From Anderseniella sp. Alg231-50 (GTDB taxonomy: Bacteria; Pseudomonadota; Alphaproteobacteria; Rhizobiales; Aestuariivirgaceae), in NCBI RefSeq assembly GCF_900149695.1, contig NZ_LT703003.1, positions 2,361,200-2,425,199 on the forward strand: a stretch of DNA of 64,000 bases, given 5' to 3'. The position numbers and the translations under genes were made by a program. Positions within the stretch are counted from its first letter, which is position 1; each line of letters begins with the position of its first letter. The notes under the pieces are model-generated. The model searched no databases. It was not told where the DNA came from and saw nothing but the letters and a program-made list of their open reading frames with translations. This document shows positions 51,931 to 60,157 of the stretch, piece by piece.

Positions 51931-53026
51931 ACGGCAGGTCGCACAACTTCGCGGCAACTTCAGCGCCGTTCTTCATCACGGTCACCGCATCACCGGGTTT
52001 CGCATCTACACTTACCAGTGCAAAGCCGATGTTCTTTTTCAACCGGTACGACCAGGCAATATTGGTCATGTCGCCTATCTTTTCGCCACGCGAGTTGATG
52101 TCGAACCAGCTGAATGCCACCTGGTCCGGCTCATCGCCTTCCAGCATGATGCCGAGCTGGTGCCGCTTGGGCCCCTCCGCCTTGATCCTGCGCAGCGCCT
52201 TGATGCCGACAACGTCGTCCGGCACGTCCAGGTCCACATACCGGCCCATGCGGACTTCATATGGATTGGTGTGGTTGTCGGTGTCTCCGCCAAACGACAA
52301 CAGCCCGCTTTCCACCCGCTCGCAATGGTTGGGATTGCCGGGACCGATGTCCCAGGGCTTGCCGGCTTCCTTGACCAGGTTCCAGAGCCGGGTGCCTTTT
52401 GAGCCATCCATCAGGTAGAGCTCAAAGCCTCCCTGCTTTGACCAGCCGGACCGTGCAACCGCGACCGGAATGCCGTCGATCTCGGTTTCCTTGAACCAGA
52501 AGTATTTCAGGTCACGCACCCAGTCGCCGAATATCGACGCTACAACGTCCTCGCCCTTCGGTCCCTGCACTGCCAATGGCGACACGTCCGGTTCGCTCAC
52601 CTCGACATCGAGCCCGCGCTCGGCCGCAATGGCACCCGCCCAGAACCAGATATTGCTGTCGGCGATGGACAGCCAGAAGCGCTGTTCATCCAGTTTCAGA
52701 AGGATCGGGTCATTGATCACCGTGCCGGCATGGTTGCACACAGCTACGTACTTGCCTTGGCCTACAACGCACTTTGTCAGGTCACGAGGGCACAGCATCT
52801 GTGCCAGCTTGCCCGCATCCGGGCCTTGCAGCTGCACCTGGCGTTCGACCGACACATCCCACATGGAAACACCGTTGATGATGCGCCAGTATTCCTCTTC
52901 AGGCTGTCCATAACCCGTCGGCATCAACATGTGATTGTAGGTGGAAAAACTCTTCACTCCGTCCGCCACAGTGGCATCGAAGAACGGTGACGGGCGCAAG
53001 CGTGCAGACGGGAAAATGGAAAACAT
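51923..53026 (-). CDS. DmdA-like, GcvT-family demethylase
   Basis: A 367-aa aminomethyltransferase-fold protein. From memory it follows the DmdA pattern closely: SIFPSARLRPSPFFDATVADGVKSFSTYNHMLMPTGY at the N-terminus, MWDVSVERQVQLQGPDA, SPLAVQGPKGEDVV and ARSGWSKQGGFELYL. DmdA moves a methyl group from dimethylsulfoniopropionate to tetrahydrofolate. Many GcvT paralogues share parts of these motifs, so the substrate needs phylogeny. No other DMSP gene is adjacent. A terminator and a palindrome lie upstream in the 169-bp spacer. Confidence 0.72.
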   Translation of the reverse strand: MFSIFPSARLRPSPFFDATVADGVKSFSTYNHMLMPTGYGQPEEEYWRIINGVSMWDVSVERQVQLQGPDAGKLAQMLCPRDLTKCVVGQGKYVAVCNHAGTVINDPILLKLDEQRFWLSIADSNIWFWAGAIAAERGLDVEVSEPDVSPLAVQGPKGEDVVASIFGDWVRDLKYFWFKETEIDGIPVAVARSGWSKQGGFELYLMDGSKGTRLWNLVKEAGKPWDIGPGNPNHCERVESGLLSFGGDTDNHTNPYEVRMGRYVDLDVPDDVVGIKALRRIKAEGPKRHQLGIMLEGDEPDQVAFSWFDINSRGEKIGDMTNIAWSYRLKKNIGFALVSVDAKPGDAVTVMKNGAEVAAKLCDLPFI

Positions 53027-53085
53027 GATGCGGAACCTCCCTGAACAGGGGTGTTTTAATCCGTCACGCGCGCATCATCCATCGG

Positions 53086-53105
53086 AAAAACCGGCATTTG
53101 CCGGT
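53086..53105 (-). terminator. Intrinsic terminator after the alpha/beta hydrolase gene
   Basis: On the minus strand ACCGGC (53100-53105) and GCCGGT (53090-53095) form a 6-bp stem with loop AAAT, followed by TTTT. It lies 90 nt after the stop of the hydrolase gene and 60 nt before the dmdA-like start, so it would separate the two transcripts. Confidence 0.6.
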
Positions 53106-53142
53106 CTGGAAACGTCACTGGTGACTTTAGCGAGTCCGGTAA

Positions 53143-53158
53143 TTCAACATCTGTTGAA
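53143..53158. promoter_or_regulatory. 16-bp palindrome upstream of the dmdA-like gene
   Basis: TTCAACATCTGTTGAA is a perfect dyad of two 7-bp arms around TC. It lies in the spacer between the hydrolase stop and the dmdA-like start, about 117 bp before the latter. It looks like a dimeric regulator site. No regulator gene is adjacent, and chance occurrence is possible. Confidence 0.4.
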
Positions 53159-53195
53159 AAAATCTGCACCGCAGCCGTTCACGGAACCGCCTAAA

Positions 53196-54104
53196 TCAGC
53201 CCTGCCCGAACAGGTGTTCACTGAACCAGCCGATTGCCGCCCCGCTGGACTCGTAAAACTGTTCGACATAGGGAACAAAATGCCCGCCCTTCAGCACAAC
53301 CAGCTTCTTCGGGTGCAGCGCTCTTTCATACGCTTCAAGCGCCAGATCGGTCGGCGTCACATGATCATGGTCGGCCACGATCATTAAAAGCGGTGTCGGG
53401 CTGATGCGGTGAATGCAATTTCCGGGTTCATATTCTCGGGCCATCTCGGCAGACCGCAGGGTAACTTCGTTGATCCATCCACGCGCGCGAGAGCGGCTGC
53501 CCATAAAAAACTGCCAGCTGTCATCACCGGCCAGCGCACCGGGTCCGCCTTCACCATCGGTAACCACCTTGATCATCTTGGGCGCAGCACCTTCAAACCT
53601 GTCAGCCCGGTCGGCCTGCAGGGCAGCGAGCACACCCGGCATCAGGTCGGCACGTGTCCGGCGCAGCGCAGCTTCAGGACCGCTGACGGTCGGCACCTGG
53701 CTGACAACGCATTTTACCCGTCTGTCATAGGCTGCGACCTCCAGAACATGACCGCCGCTGTAGCTGGTTCCCCACACGCCAATGCGGTCAACGTCGACAT
53801 CGGGCAGCGTGCAGGCATAGCTGATCGCATGCCGATAATCCCGGACTTGCTGAACCGGATCAACTTCCTGGCGAGGCTCACCCTCGCTTGCGCCGAAATT
53901 GCGATTGTCAAACACGATGGAAGCCAGGCCGGCGGCCGCAAACGCCGCGGCATAGTCATCGAGATACTGTTCCTTAACAGCAGAAAATCCATGCGCCATG
54001 ACAATGGTAGGAAAAGATCCCCTGCTGCCATCAGGTACATAGTGCCAGCCGTGCAATATGGCACCTTCGGCATCGAACTCGATTTCATTGCGCCTTGGTT
54101 GCAT
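53196..54104 (-). CDS. Alpha/beta hydrolase (DUF-type dienelactone hydrolase-like)
   Basis: A 302-aa serine hydrolase fold. VMAHGFSAVKEQYLDDYAAAFAAAGLASIVFDNRNFGAS gives the oxyanion region and GVWGTSYSGGHVL the nucleophile elbow (G-T-S-Y-S-G). VADHDHVTP supplies the acid and GGHFVPY the catalytic His. This layout is shared with xylan-esterase-like and dienelactone hydrolase-like enzymes; the substrate is unknown. The small membrane protein gene ends 33 bp upstream. Confidence 0.8.
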   Translation of the reverse strand: MQPRRNEIEFDAEGAILHGWHYVPDGSRGSFPTIVMAHGFSAVKEQYLDDYAAAFAAAGLASIVFDNRNFGASEGEPRQEVDPVQQVRDYRHAISYACTLPDVDVDRIGVWGTSYSGGHVLEVAAYDRRVKCVVSQVPTVSGPEAALRRTRADLMPGVLAALQADRADRFEGAAPKMIKVVTDGEGGPGALAGDDSWQFFMGSRSRARGWINEVTLRSAEMAREYEPGNCIHRISPTPLLMIVADHDHVTPTDLALEAYERALHPKKLVVLKGGHFVPYVEQFYESSGAAIGWFSEHLFGQG

Positions 54105-54137
54105 CTCGCTTCAGTCCCTTTTCGTTCGCGGCAAACA

Positions 54138-54311
54138 TCATTGCTTTTTCGGTTTCAGAAACGGGACCATCCAGATCATGCAAGATATCACCCAGATGAC
54201 ACTGCCGACGATAGTCAGCGTGTCGCCGAAGTTGATCCCGACAGCAATGAAAACCAGGCCGGCGATTATGAATCCCAGCAGTCCGATTATCTGATAGTGT
54301 CTTTCTTCCAT
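54138..54311 (-). CDS. Small membrane protein, unknown
   Basis: A 57-aa protein with two hydrophobic helices (about 8-26 and 31-50) and a basic tail ending KPKKQ. ATG 54311 is chosen because GAGGGG lies 5 nt upstream; the frame opens 22 codons earlier. It is probably co-transcribed with the alpha/beta hydrolase. I recognise no family. Confidence 0.65.
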   Translation of the reverse strand: MEERHYQIIGLLGFIIAGLVFIAVGINFGDTLTIVGSVIWVISCMIWMVPFLKPKKQ

Positions 54312-54435
54312 TGTGCCCCTCATATATGTCCCCATCTCGCCATCACAACCATGACGGGTTGACAAGACCGGCGCCACCCCCAGCGTCAGTTATCTGTAAA
54401 AGTGTGCCGAAAGTCTTTTGAAACCGGCCTTTATC

Positions 54436-54447
54436 CTAGTATGGTAC
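54436..54447 (+). promoter_or_regulatory. Putative GntR operator at the gntR promoter
   Basis: CTAGTATGGTAC lies 24 bp before the gntR start codon and is repeated exactly at 59925-59936. It contains the near-palindrome GTA-TGG-TAC and a -10-like TAGTAT, so binding would block transcription. Autoregulation is the simplest reading. Confidence 0.65.
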
Positions 54448-54471
54448 CTCGCACTTGAATGAGGATTTCTT

Positions 54472-55155
54472 ATGTACGCACTTGGAAATGAATTTGGCCG
54501 CCGGACCACTGTCGACGAGGTCTTCGATCGCCTTCATGCTGACATCGTCACACTGAAGCTCGAACCCGGCACCCGCATGTCCGAGGTTGAAATCGCCGGT
54601 CAGTTCAATGTTTCACGCCAGCCGGTGAGAGAAGCCTTCATCCGGCTGAGCAACATGAAACTGCTGGAAATTCGCCCGCAAAGAGCAACCCTGGTCAGGA
54701 AGATTTCACAAAGCCACATTATGAACTCGAGATTCATTCGCACAGCCGTGGAGATTGAGGTCATTCGTCGTATCTGCGCATCGAAAATGGATATGGACAG
54801 TGTTTCGTTTGATGAGAACCTCAAACGACAGAAGCAGTGTGTTGAAAGCATGAACGTGGATGATTTCCATGACCTTGACTACGAATTTCATCATTTGATC
54901 TGCCGGGCCGGCGATGCCGAGTTTGCCTTTGATACAATCGCCGGCAACAAGGCACACCTCGACCGGTTGTGCATGATCCAGCTTTCATCCCAGCCAGCAC
55001 TGAGTGAAGTCCGCGAAGACCATGCCGAAATTTACGACCTGCTCAAAAAACATGACGAGACCGGCACCATCAAACTGATACGGCATCATTTGGGCAGGCT
55101 TGACCAGACGTTCAATGCCGCCAGAGAATCCCATAGTGACTACTTCGAAGACTGA
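54472..55155 (+). CDS. GntR family regulator, FCD subgroup
   Basis: A 227-aa regulator with an N-terminal winged helix (DEVFDRLHADIVTLKLEPGTRMSEVEIAGQFNVSRQPVREAFIRL) and a C-terminal all-helical FCD ligand domain whose metal-binding histidines are probably in FHHLICRAGD and IRHHLGRLDQ. FCD regulators often control sugar-acid or organic-acid catabolism. GAGGA lies before the ATG. It is followed after 7 nt by the kinase gene and probably controls the kdgK, eda and TRAP genes via the shared 12-bp motif. Confidence 0.87.
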   Translation: MYALGNEFGRRTTVDEVFDRLHADIVTLKLEPGTRMSEVEIAGQFNVSRQPVREAFIRLSNMKLLEIRPQRATLVRKISQSHIMNSRFIRTAVEIEVIRRICASKMDMDSVSFDENLKRQKQCVESMNVDDFHDLDYEFHHLICRAGDAEFAFDTIAGNKAHLDRLCMIQLSSQPALSEVREDHAEIYDLLKKHDETGTIKLIRHHLGRLDQTFNAARESHSDYFED

Positions 55156-55162
55156 TCCTTCG

Positions 55163-56062
55163 ATGCACGCGAACGTGTTTGTCGGCATCGGCGAATGCAT
55201 GGTCGAGCTGGCGCAGACTGAAAACGGACTGCTGCGGAAATCCTTTGCAGGCGATGTATTCAACACGCTGTGGTATGCCCGTGCAGGATTTGATGACAGC
55301 TGGACAACCCGCTTCATGTCGGCGGTCGGAACCGACACCGTTTCGGGTGAGATGCTCAGCTTCTTTGAAGATGCCGGCATTGATTGCAGCGCAATACAGA
55401 GGCTGGAAGACCGGCGGCCCGGCCTGTACATGATCCATCTGGATGAAGGTGAGCGCAGCTTCAGCTACTGGCGTGACGCCTCGGCAGCCCGCCTGCTTGC
55501 AGCAGACCGGGACAAGCTCACCGAAACAGTCGAAGCGGCTGATGCCATCTATTTTTCCGGCATCACACTGGCAATTCTGCCGGAAGAAGATGCACTGTCG
55601 CTGATTGCATGCCTGAAGAACGCGCGATCACGGGGCAAGACAGTAGCCTTTGACTCAAATATCCGTCCTGCACTGTGGCAGGACCCCGGACAGATGAAGC
55701 AGCTGATGCATCTGGCTGCCGGCGCTTCGACCATCTGCCTGCCCAGCTGCGATGATGAACAGCGCAGCTTTGGCGACACCAGCGGGGAAGCGGTTCTTGC
55801 CCGCTATGCCGAGGCCGGCGCTGGCATCATCGTTCTGAAAGACGGCTCCGGCGATGTTTTAGTCAGGTCCGGTGACGGCGTTTGCCGGTACCGGACCGAG
55901 CATGTTGCAAACCCGGTCGACACAACCGGGGCCGGTGATTCCTTCAACGGCGCTTTTCTGGCTGAATTCCTCCAGACCAGCGACATTGCCAGGTCTATTG
56001 CAGCAGGCCAGCAATGTGCTGCACGGGTGATCCAGCACCATGGTGCGCTGGTCACCTTGTAG
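55163..56062 (+). CDS. kdgK: PfkB-family sugar kinase, probably 2-keto-3-deoxygluconate kinase
   Basis: A 299-aa ribokinase-family kinase. VGIGECMVELAQ is the N-terminal substrate strand, and NPVDTTGAGDSFNGAFLAEFL is the PfkB signature with the catalytic Asp. The KDG kinase-like N-terminus (GECMVEL) and the company of a KDPG-type aldolase, a GntR regulator and a TRAP system support phosphorylation of 2-keto-3-deoxygluconate. The frame opens 21 codons earlier inside gntR, but ATG 55163 follows the gntR stop by 7 nt. Other hexulose substrates cannot be excluded. Confidence 0.82.
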   Translation: MHANVFVGIGECMVELAQTENGLLRKSFAGDVFNTLWYARAGFDDSWTTRFMSAVGTDTVSGEMLSFFEDAGIDCSAIQRLEDRRPGLYMIHLDEGERSFSYWRDASAARLLAADRDKLTETVEAADAIYFSGITLAILPEEDALSLIACLKNARSRGKTVAFDSNIRPALWQDPGQMKQLMHLAAGASTICLPSCDDEQRSFGDTSGEAVLARYAEAGAGIIVLKDGSGDVLVRSGDGVCRYRTEHVANPVDTTGAGDSFNGAFLAEFLQTSDIARSIAAGQQCAARVIQHHGALVTL

Positions 56063-56092
56063 TGCACATTGCCTATCTGCCGAAACGCTTGC

Positions 56093-56842
56093 TCAAGAGA
56101 ACAGCACGCCGCCATTGATATCGACGCATGTGCCGGTCATGAAGGATGACTGGTCAGTCATCAGGAACACCGCCAGGTTTGCGGTGTCTTCAGATGTGCC
56201 TTCGCGTTTCATCGGCGTGATATTGGCAACGTGGGCGCGGACTTCCGGCTTGGTGAAAATATTGTGGAAATCCGTGTCGATCATGCCGGGACAGATGGCA
56301 TTCACCCGGATGCGAGGCCCGAATTCCTTGGCAAACCCACGTGTCATGGTCATGGCAGCGCCTTTTGACGCGGCATAGGCGACCGCTCCCGGCCCACCCC
56401 CGTCGCGGCCCGCCTGTGAAGCGAAACCTACAATGGAACTGCCGTCCGACATGTACGGCTCGACAGCCTTGATCATGCGGAAGTAACTGGTGGTGTTCAG
56501 GTCCATCACCCGGTTCCAGTGGGCTTCGTCCATTTCGTCGATTTTCTTGCGTGCAACCAGGCCGCCGGTGACGTGGACCAGCCCGTGGATGTCATCGCCG
56601 AATTCGGCACGGGTCCTGTCAACCAGGCTTGCCACATCCTCGCTCTTCGTCAGGTCTCCTCCCAGCGCAAATGCCTGTCCGCCTGCCGCCTTGATTTCCT
56701 CGACTGCAGATTGCGCGCCGTCGCCGCTTGCATAATAATTGATGGCGACCCTGGCGCCTTCTTCTGCCAGCCGCATGACGCAGGCGCGGCCGATATCACG
56801 GCCACCGCCGGTTACGATCACGGTCTTGTTTTCTAACTGCAT
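56093..56842 (-). CDS. SDR family oxidoreductase
   Basis: A 249-aa classical short-chain dehydrogenase. VIVTGGGRDIGRA is the NAD(P)-binding glycine motif, and GFASQAGRDGGGPGAVAYAASKGA holds the catalytic Ser and YxxxK. ATG 56842 has AGGAG upstream; the frame extends 69 codons further but has no ribosome site. It lies downstream of dctM (44 nt) and probably oxidises a sugar acid entering through the TRAP transporter. The exact substrate is not shown. Confidence 0.85.
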   Translation of the reverse strand: MQLENKTVIVTGGGRDIGRACVMRLAEEGARVAINYYASGDGAQSAVEEIKAAGGQAFALGGDLTKSEDVASLVDRTRAEFGDDIHGLVHVTGGLVARKKIDEMDEAHWNRVMDLNTTSYFRMIKAVEPYMSDGSSIVGFASQAGRDGGGPGAVAYAASKGAAMTMTRGFAKEFGPRIRVNAICPGMIDTDFHNIFTKPEVRAHVANITPMKREGTSEDTANLAVFLMTDQSSFMTGTCVDINGGVLFS

Positions 56843-56886
56843 AGTGTTCTCCTGTTGAAATTCGGGCTTTGGCGCCTGACGGCGAT

Positions 56887-58194
56887 TTACTTGAATCCGG
56901 GCATCAGCGTCCTGGGCAGCCAGAGGACGATCTCCGGAAACAGGATGATGAGCAGTAAAATGACAAGCATCGGCACGAGGATGATGACCACGTCCCGCAA
57001 GACCTTGACCACGTTGAGTTCGGCAATGGACGCCGAGATCAGCAGGCAAAGTCCGTAGGGCGGTGTAACCAGGCCGAAGGCAAGCGAAACGATGCCGATA
57101 ATAGCAAAGACGACGGGGTGAATGTCGGCGGCGGATGCCACCGGGTACAGGACCGTGCCCAGAATGATGATCGCGGGAATGGCGTCGATGAACAAACCGA
57201 ACAGCAAAAAGAAACCGGCAATCACCAGCGCGGTTCCGAACTGGCCGAATTCAAGGCCGGTCATGACGCCGACCATCAGCCGCGGCACATTGTAGAAGGC
57301 CAGCATCCAGCCGAAGACCGAGGCCGTGCCGATCGCAAACAGCGAGATCGATGCAAACCGGCCCGTTTCATACAGGATGCCGACCGTGTCGCGTAAGGTT
57401 ATGGTGCGGTACACGACAAAGCCCAGGAAGAACGAGTAGAAGGCGGCAATAATCGCGCTCTCCGTCGGTGTGACGACACCTCCCACAATGCCGCCAATAA
57501 CGAACACCGGCGTCAGCAAGGCCAGCCCGGCCCCTTTCAGCGCACTCCAGAATTCTGTCAGGGTCGGTGTTCCGGCTGTTGGATAGTCATACACCTTCGC
57601 ATAGCCGTAAACGGTGGCCATCAGGGCGGCCGCAATCATCAGACCCGGTATCGCACCGGCGAGAAACAGCGCGCCCACTGAAATCGACATCACGCCACCC
57701 CACACAATCATCAGGATGCTGGGCGGGATGATCACGCCCATGACCGATGAACAAGCAGTTATGGCGACGGAAAACCGCGGATCGAAACCCTGTCGGGTCA
57801 TGGCCGGAATGAGAATCTTGCCGCATCCCGCGGCATCTGCCGTCGATGATCCGGAAATGCCGGCAAACAGCATCGACACGGCAACGTTCACATGACCAAG
57901 ACCTCCCGGCAGCCAACCTGTCAGGACCCGGGCGAACTCGATCAGCTTGTCGGTTATCTTGCCACCGTTCATCAGGTTCGCCGCCAGGAGGAAGAACGGG
58001 ACGGCCAGCAGGATGAACGAATTATAGGAATTGAACATCCGATCCATGATCAGGAACGGCGTCAGCCGGATGTCGAACACCACCAGCGGGATGGTTGCGA
58101 TTCCGAGTGCAAAGGCGACCGGCACGCGCGCCACGACAAGCGTGACGAAACCTGTCAGCAGAATGAGGCAGGCATAACCGGTGGAAATGATCAT
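56887..58194 (-). CDS. TRAP transporter large permease (DctM)
   Basis: A 435-aa inner-membrane protein with about 12 hydrophobic segments, typical of the TRAP large subunit. GISGSSTADAAGCGKILIPAM and PPYGLCLLISASIAE are DctM signatures. With DctP and DctQ it imports a carboxylated solute using the sodium or proton gradient. It overlaps the small permease gene as ATGA and is followed by the SDR gene. Confidence 0.9.
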   Translation of the reverse strand: MIISTGYACLILLTGFVTLVVARVPVAFALGIATIPLVVFDIRLTPFLIMDRMFNSYNSFILLAVPFFLLAANLMNGGKITDKLIEFARVLTGWLPGGLGHVNVAVSMLFAGISGSSTADAAGCGKILIPAMTRQGFDPRFSVAITACSSVMGVIIPPSILMIVWGGVMSISVGALFLAGAIPGLMIAAALMATVYGYAKVYDYPTAGTPTLTEFWSALKGAGLALLTPVFVIGGIVGGVVTPTESAIIAAFYSFFLGFVVYRTITLRDTVGILYETGRFASISLFAIGTASVFGWMLAFYNVPRLMVGVMTGLEFGQFGTALVIAGFFLLFGLFIDAIPAIIILGTVLYPVASAADIHPVVFAIIGIVSLAFGLVTPPYGLCLLISASIAELNVVKVLRDVVIILVPMLVILLLIILFPEIVLWLPRTLMPGFK

Positions 58195-58688
58195 GCCGCC
58201 GGCCTTCCGGAGCTATACCGGTATTCCTGGATGGCCTGCCACAACCGGAACAGGGCGAATACCGCCCAGCAGACCCCGGCAAACGGCACCGTTATGTAAA
58301 TCACCAGCAGGTTGACCTGCATCATCACCGATGTCTGGATGGACCCGAACTTTGCGTAGCCGATACCGTAATAGGCAAACAGCAGTGCGAACACGCACAT
58401 GACCAGCAGCACAAAGCCTTTCTGCACAAGCTTGCCGAGCGGCGATGTGGCGTCGCGCACGACATGCACATCGAAGTGCGTACCTTCCCAAACCGCGATG
58501 ATGGAGCCCAGCATCACCATCCACACAAACAGGTAGGTCGCCAGTTCCTCGGTCCACAGGTAGACCGGGATGATGCCGGTATAACGGGCCAGCACCTGCA
58601 TCGTGACCGGTACAATGAGCGCTGCGACCAGGACACCCACTGCTATGCGCAGCAGTTGGCAGAAATTTTCCAGAGCTTTCTCGATCAT
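58191..58688 (-). CDS. TRAP transporter small permease (DctQ)
   Basis: A 165-aa protein with four membrane helices. WTEELATYLFVWMVMLGSIIAVWEGTHFDV is the DctQ signature. ATG 58688 follows GGAGGGG; the frame opens 23 codons earlier. It connects DctP and DctM. Between dctP and this gene lies a 12-bp stem hairpin. Confidence 0.88.
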   Translation of the reverse strand: MIEKALENFCQLLRIAVGVLVAALIVPVTMQVLARYTGIIPVYLWTEELATYLFVWMVMLGSIIAVWEGTHFDVHVVRDATSPLGKLVQKGFVLLVMCVFALLFAYYGIGYAKFGSIQTSVMMQVNLLVIYITVPFAGVCWAVFALFRLWQAIQEYRYSSGRPAA

Positions 58689-58759
58689 GATGTCCCCTCC
58701 CCCGTGCGGCGAATTTCCGGCCTTCCAGCGTGAAGACCTGAAATCAAACCCCGGCAAAG

Positions 58760-58794
58760 ATTTCCCCTGTGATCAACATTACCACAGGGGAAAT
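58760..58794 (-). other. Intergenic hairpin between dctP and dctQ
   Basis: ATTTCCCCTGTG (58760-58771) is the reverse complement of 58783-58794, with an 11-nt loop. On the transcript it lies 13 nt after the dctP stop codon. There is no U-run, so it probably stabilises the dctP message or reduces readthrough rather than terminating fully. Such hairpins after binding-protein genes are common. Confidence 0.7.
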
Positions 58795-58806
58795 TCCCGG
58801 CTCCGG

Positions 58807-59808
58807 TTATTTAGAGCGAATGGCCTGCAACAGGCCTTCAGCGTCCAGCTCTTTTGCGTAGGCGTCCTGAACCGGCGTCACCAGGTCAAGCAGCTTTTCA
58901 CGACCGGCAAAGGCGTGAACCTCGATCTGCTTGGCGGTTTTCATCTGGTCCAGCTTCTTGGAGTCTTCAGATGACTCAAGCGCACGGCCAAATTCGCCGG
59001 CTTCCTTGCCAGCCTTGAGAATGGCTTTCTGAAGATCTTCAGGCAGCTTGCGGAACGCCTTGCCGCTGAAGATGATCGGGCGAACCGTAATCGAGTGCTG
59101 GGTCAGTGTGATATGCGGTGCAACCTCAAAGAACTTGTACTGAAGCAGGCTGGCCGACTCGTTTTCAAGCCCGTCCACAACACCGGTCTGGATGGCATTA
59201 TATACCTCGGAATAGGCGATGGCCGATGGGGCCGCCTTGATCGCCTCGAACACCCGTGCCTGAATGGGAGCGCCCATGACGCGCATCTTGTGACCGGTCA
59301 GCTCTTCGATGTTGGAAATCTTCTTGTTGGAGATCAGGTTGCGGGTGCCGCCACCTGCATATCCGATAATCATCAGGTCCGCCTTCTTGAGCAGTTCTTC
59401 TTCCAGCGGTTTCAAAACGTCGCTGGACAGAACCGCGTTCCAGTGATCGAGGTCACGGAACACGAACGGCATGTCCATCAACGGCACAGAAGGTGCAAAA
59501 CGGGCCAGGTTGGATGGCGCGATAATGGCATAATCGATGGCAACACCCTGGGTCAGGAAGTTGACATAGTCAGGCTCGATACCCAGCTCGCTGTTGCCAC
59601 GCAGGTCAAAGGTGACCTTCTTGCCGTATTCCTTGTTGACCAGCTCACCAAGCTTGATGAGGGTCTTGGAATAGGCGTGCTCATTGTCGAACAGGCTGGC
59701 TCCGCGCAGCGTAACATCTTCTGCCTTTGCAGCGGTGGCTGCAAGCAAAGCCGTCGCGGCAATAACGGCGCCGGACGCAAGTTTTTTTATACTGTTAATC
59801 AGGTTCAT
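58807..59808 (-). CDS. TRAP transporter substrate-binding protein (DctP)
   Basis: A 333-aa periplasmic protein with signal peptide (KKLASGAVIAATALLAATAAKAE). YKFFEVAPHITLTQHSI and AYSEVYNAIQTGVVDGLENE are DctP signatures, and RVMGAPIQARVFEAIKAAPSAIAYSEVYNA includes the carboxylate-binding Arg region. GGAGGA lies before ATG 59808. Its ligand is probably a sugar acid or uronate, inferred from the kinase and aldolase in the same regulon. A strong-looking promoter and the GntR motif lie upstream. Confidence 0.9.
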   Translation of the reverse strand: MNLINSIKKLASGAVIAATALLAATAAKAEDVTLRGASLFDNEHAYSKTLIKLGELVNKEYGKKVTFDLRGNSELGIEPDYVNFLTQGVAIDYAIIAPSNLARFAPSVPLMDMPFVFRDLDHWNAVLSSDVLKPLEEELLKKADLMIIGYAGGGTRNLISNKKISNIEELTGHKMRVMGAPIQARVFEAIKAAPSAIAYSEVYNAIQTGVVDGLENESASLLQYKFFEVAPHITLTQHSITVRPIIFSGKAFRKLPEDLQKAILKAGKEAGEFGRALESSEDSKKLDQMKTAKQIEVHAFAGREKLLDLVTPVQDAYAKELDAEGLLQAIRSK

Positions 59809-59882
59809 TTTTTCCTCCACTAGCCCCGAAAAGCCACCAGAACCATTCTGGAACAACCCTTCTGAAATGGGGTTCGATGATG

Positions 59883-59912
59883 AAATTAGTCATGTTGAAT
59901 TTGACGTGTCAA
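59883..59912 (-). promoter_or_regulatory. Probable dctP promoter
   Basis: On the minus strand TTGACA (59907-59912) and TAATTT (59883-59888) are separated by 18 nt, 75 bp upstream of the dctP start codon. The GntR motif begins 12 bp upstream of the -35 box. The 349-bp gap around it holds no gene. Confidence 0.6.
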
Positions 59913-59931
59913 TCATTATGTTTACTAGTAT
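59901..59931 (+). promoter_or_regulatory. Possible eda promoter
   Basis: On the plus strand TTGACG (59901-59906) is followed after 19 nt by TAGTAT (59926-59931), which lies inside the GntR motif. The spacing is long, so this is tentative. It would give a leader of about 220 nt before eda. Confidence 0.4.
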
Positions 59932-59936
59932 GGTAC
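59925..59936 (+). promoter_or_regulatory. Putative GntR operator between dctP and eda
   Basis: CTAGTATGGTAC, identical to 54436-54447 upstream of gntR. It lies in the divergent dctP-eda spacer and covers the possible eda -10 box. One site could regulate both directions. Confidence 0.65.
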
Positions 59937-60157
59937 TTTTTCAAGCACAGGCAAGAGGCCCGTGCGGCCTTGCCGGGAGGTGGAAAATCCTGAATGGAAT
60001 ATTGGCTCCTGGCAGTAAGATATTGATTGCAGATGTTTTAAAATGCCACATGCCATAACAGTCGATGAAGCCCGATCGCTCTTTCTGCGGAAGAGTTTTC
60101 AGCAATCATCGTGATGACCAAGTTCACGCCGATTTTCCAATTGGCACTCGGAGACCC

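Noticed and set aside
60065-60157. 31-codon N-terminal extension of the aldolase gene
   Set aside because: The ATG at 60158 has GGAG at proper spacing and the resulting protein matches the usual Eda length.
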